Below, piece by piece: positions 55,816 to 64,000 of a stretch of 64,000 nt of DNA (the first letter of the stretch is position 1; every line of letters begins with the position of its first letter). The notes under the pieces were generated by a model. That model was not told where the DNA came from. It was given only the letters and a program-made list of their open reading frames with translations, and did not search any database. A program made the translations under genes and the position numbers. The DNA is from Micropterus salmoides. Lineage: Eukaryota; Chordata; Actinopteri; Centrarchiformes; Centrarchidae. The DNA is taken from the NCBI RefSeq assembly GCF_014851395.1, contig NW_024040041.1, positions 13,877,742 to 13,941,741 of the forward strand, written 5' to 3'.

Positions 55816-57764
55816 CAGTGGCGGTTCTACACCAATAGTATTGATGGGGCCAGGCTGGGGCCAGATGTTTTGTCAGAGGGGCACATTCAATAAGGGACAA
55901 AAGAGACAAGGAAATGTTCAAGCTTTCAAAATGTCTTGTTTAGTACATAATGTAATGTTTTAGTATGTTTCAGTAACTTACAGTTATTTGTTTCAGTAAC
56001 AGGATCTTTTCAGTAACTTGGTTATAGTTTTATTACATTACATTATTAAAAAAAAAAACAACAACATTCCTGTTAACTTTAGCTGGAGTTACAGTACATT
56101 CTTTGATGCAACTCTACTTTGTAAAATTCTTTGATGCAACTCTACTTTGTAAGGCTTAATGAACAGGATAAGCTCTAGTGTACTAGACTTTCTCTGGATC
56201 CCAGTTTCTATTTTGTATCACACTAAAACTTTTGCCAGGAAACAACAAATGTCTCCATATTCACCCCTTTTATTAGTCATGATGTGAAGTATACACAAAA
56301 TTAAATACATGATGGTAGGCCATCATCTGTGCAATATGGACGGGCATACATATTTTGGCAGACTGCATGTCCATCCTGGTAGGACCAGTAGGCTGCTGTT
56401 GTTGCTTTTTGTGTATGAAAAGTGCTGTTTAAATGCAATGCATTATTAAATTGTTATGATAATAATTTACCCAAAGGCGTCACTTTGTGTTGAAAAGTGG
56501 TGGGGACATAAGGGCCCAGATTAGGGGTGCAAAGAGACACATCACGATATGCAATACTGGGTTCACAATAACGAGACAAAAAGATCCTTAAACAGTGTTA
56601 AAGAGATCCTCAATGCTGAGTTAGCCTATATAAGATGGGGGTCTAGGGGGATCTAACCCAGGAGATTTTAATTCCTGCATTCTGGTGAAAGTTCCTTCAC
56701 CAATTTATGATGAACCAATTTTTTATTTGTGTAAAAGGAAACACAAAATTCAGGTGGCACGTTACATTTCAAAATATAAAACTATAACAGAATCTAAGTC
56801 AGTGCAGCTTTCAGGCGTTCTGTGTTGCTTTCAGATCTGCTTCTTTTTCTTAATGTGCAAGTAAATTTCTAAAAGCATTCTCATTTGTTATTTACTGTAA
56901 GCTATATTTCAGAACGCTTTTTTTAACAAATTATCCTTTAAAAAAGTGGTGGGGACATGTCCCCAGTGTCCCGAGTGTAAATGACACCTATGAATTTACC
57001 CTTTAGGGAGGGGGACTCTCAGGGGCGCTGCATTCAGTTTAATGTGCATTTTGAGTCAAATAGATGTAACGTTGAGGAGAGCAATGTGTTAAACTGATTA
57101 CGCTGATGTTGATTTTACAGTATCGATGGCGTAGATATTTGTAGGAGTAGCTTACTTGAAAAATGGGACAGACTCTCTAGATCTAGCTTCCAAACAGTAA
57201 CATGGATGACTACGTGGTCAGTTATAACATCATAAGACTATCGCAAAGTAAATGTTTGATTTACAGGGAAACTATATGCTTGTTTAGACATTCTCAATTC
57301 AGTGCAATGAATAATATGAAGTTCAATAACACGTAACGTTAACGTTAGCCTATAAAAGCGTTCTTATAATGCGTGTGCTAGCTTGCTCTGCAAAAACCTC
57401 GTTGATAAAACAATACTAATATGATGGATGAAACACTTCACGTTATATTTTTCATTTACTTTCGTGAAGTAGAAAGTTCGCCTTCAACTTTGAATGCACG
57501 TGCGCTCCAGCGGCAGGGAGAACACTTTCTAACAGGAACTACCTTTACACGACGCTGGACAGTGGCGGTGTAACGTCCTAAGGATCCCACTAGTTGAGAC
57601 ACTTTTGTTCTGCCATTCGCATCAGTGCCATATCATCGCAAGGAAGATATATATATTTCTATGATTATTGTAGACTTTTTGTTCAGAGGGGGGCCATAGG
57701 GGGTCCAAGGTCTGTGTTACAGAGGCACTGGCACCCTGTTGCCCCCCCCGAAACCGCCTCTCAG
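55816..57764. mobile_element. hAT-like element, uninterrupted copy
   Basis: Starts CAGTGGCGGTTCTAC after target repeat CATGACGA (55808-55815). The right end CCGAAACCGCCTCTCAG has lost the last bases and the right-hand target repeat found in copy A. Larger than copy A minus its insert because it also contains about 0.3 kb near 56340-56690 (AGTGGTGGGGACATAAGG) not seen in A. Confidence 0.75.
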
Positions 57765-58194
57765 CATGTTACCAGTATGTATTGCTCTGTATCAGAAGAT
57801 ACGGAAAATGTAATAACAAAGTCCAATTAGCAAAACCAGAAGGACCTCAGCAGCTTCGCAGTCCACAGTTGTCCATACTGTGACAAAGGGGGATGAGTTG
57901 AGCAGTTTGATGACCATACACAGGAATAAGCTCCCGTGCAGCTCAGTGAAACACTTGGTGTGAGTGGCATGAGTCTTTAGTTGAAGACACTTCTCTTGTT
58001 TTTTATGTAAATATTCAGCACAATTCCAAGCACCTACCAATTGTGACACACAGTTCATCTTTCCCTAATAGCTTGTTAGTGTCCTTCTCTACACAAAGTG
58101 AACTTCCTCACAGTCTGCTATAAAGACTTGATATCATGCTGTCAGTTGCAGCAGAAGAAGAGAAGCACCCATCAGATCACCTTCAATACCAACC

Positions 58195-58227
58195 ATGTTC
58201 TCTGTAGCTCTGCTGCTGCTGGATCCT
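58195..58227 (+). pseudogene. IGHV: V1b leader exon relic, V exon deleted
   Basis: Counterpart of 16342, one Leu codon shorter (MFSVALLLLDP), followed by GTGAGT and then the same junction to GAAGCCACCAGAGGAGGA (about 58285). Confidence 0.8.
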
Positions 58228-59249
58228 GTGAGTCTCACTGAGGCAGAGACACTGACAGTATGATCACAGCACACTGACTGTTCATGAAGCCACCAGAGGA
58301 GGAACCCTCAGACCACTAATGACTTCAGCACCAGCTCACTGTTACAGAGAGAAACAGACATATTTAGCAATGAAAAGGTAAAAGGAACATAAAATGTTTT
58401 GTGTACATTATAATAATATTAAATATACAGTGGAGGCATTTTCCAAAACAAATCTTCTCTGTCTGGCTGTCATTACTACTAATTAACAATAATATAATTT
58501 TTCTTGTGTAAGATTTTTCTCCATTGTAATATGAATATCACTTTGTGGACCTGCAGTCAGATCAAGATGGGTAAAAAGAAAACATAATGTCACATTTTTT
58601 TGCAAAGTCAAGATTTTGTCTCATAATAGTTGGTGAGTATGTTTAATATTGTTGTTTGTTGGAGGATCACTTGAGAAAACACAAAATTCCACTTTTGAGG
58701 GAAATTCCTATTAAGCAAGGTTTAAATTTAGAGTTAATGCAAAACCTAGCTGTTTTCCACCTTCACTAATGTGACTGCAGGGAGGATGGAAAAGTTGTAA
58801 TTTTCACTGAAGCTTTTGTTTTACATAATATGACAAAGTTCATGTGTCTGACTGGGAAATGTCTTGTAATATAATGAAAAGTTTTCTTGCTGGGGTATTC
58901 ACTGATATATTTATGTTGTTGGTGTATCCGTCTGTTTTTAACCCACTGTCTCTCTCAGAGCCCTGCACTCCTCCTTTCCTAACAGATTTTAGTCTTTTTG
59001 TATCAACACTGTATCTCCAAAATCTCCGACTGATGTCCTGAAAATGATTTTACTTATGAACACTTTGTGAGAAAGTCTTCACATTCTTCACATGTTGTTG
59101 ACTGTGCATAATAAACAACTTAAAAATGTGTTTATCAGTGTATTGTACAAATAAATACTGAAACATGAAACTCTTGTAGGAACCAGTCATACAGTAAACA
59201 TTGATTCTGCAATTTCACCAAATAGTAACTGAGATCCAAGTCAAATTCA

Positions 59250-59300
59250 GTTCCTCCCTGTGAGGAGGAGTCAGTGCAAAACTCAGATGTCTTCCACTTT
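59250..59300 (+). promoter_or_regulatory. V2 promoter relic without gene
   Basis: Counterpart of 17385: CTCCCTGTGAGGAGGAGTCA, GTGCAAAACTCAGATGTC, then unrelated DNA. Confidence 0.7.
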
Positions 59301-59965
59301 GCACACACCTTGCACTCAATAAAAATAAACATATCAAACATTAAAATGTTGGGTATCATGAACACATCTCTCTATTGTTAATACAAACTCCCATGATGTC
59401 TCTACTTTCTCACTGCTAATCCAAAATCCATGGTTATGTAAGAAAACATCTAGACAATATGGTCTAAAGTGTATCTTTTTTATTTAGCAAACTGTAGAAT
59501 CCAAAATGACACTACTTTGACCAAGTGCATTGCAAGTGCCACAATCAGGACTATAAGAAGTTAACATCTTCTCCACAAAACAGCATAATTTCAACAGTTC
59601 TGCAATTACTTTTCTTACACTACTTTTGTAGTTTACAATTTTGGTTTTATGTTTTAAGGACAACAGTAGTTTCAGTTTTTCTCTATTTACATTTAGCAGG
59701 ATTTTCTGGATGAACTCAAAATTATAAATCAAACCTTTTGAGTACTCAGGCTGGAGGACATACAGCCATACAAATGCAGTACTACATCAGGCTAACAATC
59801 AGTCTAGTGAAAGACAAGCTGATCCTGGAGGAAGACCTTGATTTCACAGAGATGGAATGGCACCATCTTTACCGTCAGCAGTGACTTGCGCTGTGGTAGG
59901 ACCTTGGTCTGCACCCTCCTGGTAAATATGCCCAAAAATGTACAAATACAACTTTGATTAAATCA

Positions 59966-60078
<113 letters not shown>

Positions 60079-60170
60079 CAGTACCAGAAATGGCTATATT
60101 ATTTAGCGTTACCAAAAAGTGTAAATATCTAAACATCAGAGCCATTTCAGCATACATGTTTTTAAGTTAG

Positions 60171-61785
60171 GTGGGAGCCAATTAGAGCACCCAGAGGAAA
60201 CAAACATGAAGATGGGAAGAACATCTGCAAACTCCTCATAGAAGACCAGAGGTAGTTGACCAGGACCATCACAATCCAATTTAGATGACACTACAGTATC
60301 ACTCAATCATGAGTGAATTCCATGACTAATCTACATGAGAAGTCAGTCTGATGTAACATTGTTTACTCTGATTTGGTTCTTAGACACAGAGTGTGTTGTT
60401 AGAGATTGACAAGCAGGCTCTGCATGCACAGCGAACCACTAATCAAAATATTGTTCTTGATCAGTTTATCAAACAACCAAAGCAGGCAGCGTTGAAATGT
60501 TGGTTTTGATAAATATTTCATTAAATGCTTAACCTACTATTGCTTGACCATGTTAAGTGTACATCAGCCCACCTTGCAGGTGTAGAACTGCTCTGTGTCG
60601 TCTTCTTGCGGCAGCGCTGGTAGACATCTGAGACATACAGTCTGCTCCACATTGATGTCTTGCGTTTGCTGTAGTGAAACATAAGAAAAAAGGCTAAAAT
60701 ACCAACAATATATATTTACACTTTGCTGCAGACTGTGCTCATTGTTTTTCTCTATATTATAGGGATGTCCCAAATATACTGTATACTTTTGTCCGAGCAA
60801 GAGTTCTTTGCAAATGCAAGTCCAATCCAATACTTTTTTATTCAAATTTTAAATAAATATATACCTGGCACACTGATATAATGCAGCTTTAACCTAATAC
60901 ATTCAACAGACTTTATTTTACACAAGCATCTATACATCCCAAAACTGAAGATCCGTTCAGTAATTTAAGATATGAATGAATATTTATCATGAAAAAATGT
61001 GACTCTTGACTTTGAAATCAAGAAATATCAATCTGCTGAAGCTACTAGTTGAGTGTTCGGTATCCTGCTCTTTGCTAGAAAAAAAAGAGGAAGAAAAGAA
61101 CAGGGAGACAACAGGTCTGTTGACAGTTAGTTACTATCCATGTTTTGTCAACACCAGGTGTCGGTCACTTGCACCAATGTGTCGAAATAATTTTTCACAT
61201 TCACACAATCTTAATTTTCACTCGCATTTACAAGCAAAATTGTTGCACTGTAAGCTGTTATAAAGTGGAGTAGCACTGTAACGCTAGCAGGCTGAGGTGG
61301 ATAAAAACTAACATGAGTACAGTAAGAAAAGGTCAGATTTTTTGGGTTATTTCTGTCTATTCTGATTAAAATCTGCTCGAATGTGCCCCAGTACTGATCC
61401 TCAGGATCTGCTCAGGACATAAAATTTACCTGAGAATGCTTTTACAGTGGAGAAGAGATCTTCTGGGCACCAGTCCAATTCTCCTGGCATCTCTCTGGCC
61501 ACAACTAGCAAAAACACATTATGAAAAGTATAACAATTAACAATAAAATCAACCTAATTACATAGCTCTAAATATGTGCACTTTAAGTTACCTGGAAAGG
61601 AGCTGGCCATCTTTTCTGAAAATGCAGCACAGAATGTTACTAATGTGCATTTTGAACCTCATCAGTTTCTGAGTGGAAACTCTACATAAGATCAGCCTTT
61701 ATTTGTCTCACAGGTGTCTCACATACAGTCGTTGCAAGAGAGAGAACAATTCCCCACTCATCCTACCTTACCTATGAAATGAAGT
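60171..61785. other. Segment present only in duplicon B, possible minus-strand exons
   Basis: Absent from duplicon A, where TTAAGTTAGG is followed at once by the DNA that resumes here at 61786. It begins with a diverged piece of the 5375-type repeat. On the minus strand there are spliceable-looking exons: 61612-61594 (ATGGCCAGCTCCTTTCCAG, then GTAACT), 61506-61432 (after TTTTTGCTAG; VVAREMPGELDW, CPEDLFSTVKAFS; then GTAAAT) and 60669-60574 (after TTTCACTACAG; then GTGGGC). The third exon is open in two frames, one of them VEQTVCLRCLPALPQEDD. I do not recognise the protein, so treat it as a hypothesis. Confidence 0.3.
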
Positions 61786-63318
61786 TAAAAACACTCAAAC
61801 ACTCACTGGAAACAAATCTAAAATTTCAGATAAATAAATCATATCCCTGACATCAACAAGAGTGAAGTTTGGAAAGAATGATAAAGTCAGTCTCTATCAG
61901 TCTCTCCTTCTCCTGCTGCTGCTGCTGGTAGACAGGAGCTGGTTCAGCCAGCAGCTGAGTTTATATGTGCAATATTTTAATGTACGGGGTAAACTAAGCT
62001 AAACTAAGCTAAAGTTACTAAAGACAGAAATCCTTAACTTCAGCTTGTTTGTAACAATTAGCTATTAGCCGAATCAGCGCTGTGCTTGTGTAAAACTACA
62101 ACACAGCTGTGGTGGATGAGAAACTGAGCAGATTAAAATATCGGGCTCTACATGTTTATGCTAAACAGGTGTATTGATAAATGTTTTAATAACCTTCCAA
62201 ACTGTCGCGATTTTATTTTTGTGTTGCTTTCTCTGTGCTGGAGTTATTTTAATAAACTTGATGGTTTTATCCAGTTTGTAATTAAATTTTTGACAAACTT
62301 CATATTATAATATATGAATAATATTATATTCCACTCAAATCTGATGTTCATTAATAAATTTTGCTCATGGATAGTGGTTAGTAAATAATGATGCGTCTGC
62401 ATCACTTTGTAAATACATTAATGTTTGTAAATTATGTGGAATCTAAAGGGAGTCATAATATGAGAGTGACAAACAATGTTGCAGATTCTTTCACAAAATC
62501 AGTAGAAGGCAGTCAGTGTCAAGTTTCTAAAAGGAGACACTCAGATCTGCTGTTCTCATTGATCTTAACTGACACTTGAACTCTGGACTGAACTAAAGTT
62601 TAACATGTACACTGGATACTGTGATAGTTGATACTTTTCTACCCTAAACAAAAGTCATGTGTTAACTTGATTCAGCACATTTTGAACTGAAAAGTATGGC
62701 AGCATATTTATTGTTGTATAAAAAAAATTTTTATACAACAAACAACATCCCGACAACAATTAACCACATAGCATGATATCTGATTAAGACAGTTTTATTT
62801 CTGACATAATCAGACACAGATAAATGTAAAATGTAGTTATAATCACAGAAAGTAACATATAAATGTGTGAACTACTTTAGGTTTTTCTAATATAAAAAAA
62901 ATGTTTTTTGCATTTAGTCACACAGGTTTCAGTTCCTGAGCAGCTGTTTTCCTCCTGAAACGATGTCTTTGACATCTGCAAACGCTGAAATTATTCATCT
63001 TCGTCTTTTATGCAAACCTTCAAACCAGCAGCATCAAACTTAAGTTTTTATACCATCTACATGATCCCGGCTGCTGTCACTGTATTTGTATTTGCAACAA
63101 TATTATTTTAATGAATATGTTTTCCATTATCCATGATTCATGTTAATATTTCCATTAAGAATAGTTATAATGAAATAATGTACAATGAAATTAAAACATC
63201 ATATGTAAAGCAGAGGTGATTTCCAGGCATGTTTTCACTCTGCAGATATAATAACAGTCAACAGACTCTTCTATTGGCTCCAGTTAGACCAACATTGATG
63301 CTTCATGTGTTTGATTCT

Positions 63319-63359
63319 ATGCAAACTCAATGACCTTCCTTGTTACTCAGCTATAAAAA
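63319..63359 (+). promoter_or_regulatory. V1a promoter: octamer and TATA box
   Basis: ATGCAAAC (63319-63326) and TATAAAAA (63352-63359). Confidence 0.78.
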
Positions 63360-63412
63360 CTTCCCATCAGGCTGTCAGTGGAGTTCACAGCACGTCACTT
63401 TCAACATAAACC

Positions 63413-63452
63413 ATGTTTTCTGTAGCTCTGCTGCTGCTGTTGGCAGCTGGAT
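63413..63452 (+). pseudogene. IGHV: V1a leader exon, intron invaded by a hAT
   Basis: MFSVALLLLLAAG leader with donor GTGAGT. After 17 more intron bases (to GGATTTGTCA) the sequence becomes hAT DNA. The V exon is not in the window. It may lie beyond 64000, so 'pseudogene' is provisional: an intron insertion alone need not kill the gene. Confidence 0.7.
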
Positions 63453-63469
63453 GTGAGTCTCTCAGGATT

Positions 63470-64000
63470 TGTCACACACAGTGACTTCAGACTCGACTTG
63501 AGACTCGTCCTCAAAAGACTTCAGACTCGACTCGGACTCCAGGGTTGGGACTCGTGAACAATGTTTATTTTTAGTAAACGTCTGATGAGCTCTCCGTTAT
63601 TCCCTCCCTCCATTACCTATAACCTGCCTACGTAACACGTATCATCTGCTGCCCGCGGCTGCACGTGAGAGAGGACAACAAACACCGGCAGCTACTCCGC
63701 CATTCATCATAAACTTTGGCTTTAAAACTTCATAATACAAGACCCAAACAAAGAAGCGCTGAACGCAAATAGGTTAGTAACCTGTGCTGAGTAAACATGT
63801 TTAGCTCAGCATTGGCCATCTAACGTTAGCTTGCTTCTTGCTTAAGCTACGACCTACGGGAGGTTTACTCCGACTGTCATTCTTTATGAAAAGATGAATG
63901 AGCGTTTGTTTACTTGCCAAACTTGTGGTGGTCGATAAACGTAATTATTTACGTCCTGCTGGCTGCCACCACCTTAATTATTGCCGAAAGAGGTTACAGG
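63470..64000. mobile_element. hAT element copy, left end truncated, runs off window
   Basis: Same family as 37022-37954, beginning about 30 bp inside the element (CACACAGTGACTTCAGACT). It retains about 90 bp near 63710-63805 (AAGCGCTGAACGCAAATAGG) that the 37-kb copy has lost. Confidence 0.8.

Overview
This window is vertebrate genomic DNA and almost certainly a germline stretch of a teleost immunoglobulin heavy-chain variable (IGHV) locus. Evidence for IGHV: repeated two-exon V segments on the + strand, each with an octamer promoter, a short leader exon, a small intron, a V exon carrying W-[IV]-R-Q-x-[AP]-G-K and YYCA[RK], and a recombination signal (RSS) with a 23-bp spacer. Evidence for a fish: the repeats are fish-typical (DIRS, Penelope, L2-type and L1-type LINEs, Tc1, hAT, tRNA-SINE). 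Base composition is AT-rich and all protein-coding content outside the V segments is transposon-derived. No D, J or C segment was seen.

Three V families plus a relic can be told apart; family names here are local. V2: leader MMDYRTGLL..., mature start near GQTLTESEP, octamer ATGCAAAA, no TATA. V1: leader MFSVALLLLL..., KCEQLTQPASV, octamer plus TATA, with two subtypes: V1a (heptamer CACAGTG) and V1b (heptamer CACAATA/CACAATG and a different spacer). V3: leader MINTLTLLL..., ESIPSSSVVKKPG, perfect ATGCAAAT octamer. Segments that look usable: V2 at 2382, 35006 and 50236; V1a at 21958 and 54922; V3 at 46670, with a weak heptamer. V2 at 45625 has an intact ORF but no heptamer. The rest are pseudogenes: 3311, 4529, 6153, 9653 (one extra base), 11140, 22906/25284, 32488, 36789/39004, 47830, 48583 and 49243. 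There are also leader-only relics (16342, 58195), promoter-only relics (17385, 26600, 30623, 59250), an RSS-only relic (28570) and a leader cut off by an insertion (63413).

Layout: 1-1.9 kb DIRS retroelement; 2.3-6.4 kb V2, V2 pseudogene, V3 pseudogene, V1b fragment; 6.4-9.5 kb no recognised gene; 9.5-11.4 kb V2 and chimeric pseudogenes; 11.4-22.4 kb duplicon A (hAT with a nested transposon, leader relic, long-TIR element, functional V1a); 22.4-25.7 kb V1b split by an L1-like LINE; 26-34.9 kb repeats and relics; 35.0-39.2 kb V2 and a fused V1a/V1b pseudogene holding a hAT; 39.2-45.4 kb repeats, including an L2-type LINE; 45.5-50.7 kb V2, V3 and several V2 pseudogenes; 50.8-51.6 kb Tc1 and Penelope fragments; 54.8-64 kb duplicon B, a second copy of duplicon A.

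The segments do not form an operon. They are alternative donors for V(D)J recombination, with the 23-bp RSS restricting them to 12-bp-spacer partners outside this window. The main story is birth and death of V genes: cassettes duplicate, transposons enter promoters, introns and flanks, and small deletions repeatedly remove the heptamer or FR1. Coordinates were read by eye and repeat boundaries are approximate unless a target-site duplication or an empty site defines them.
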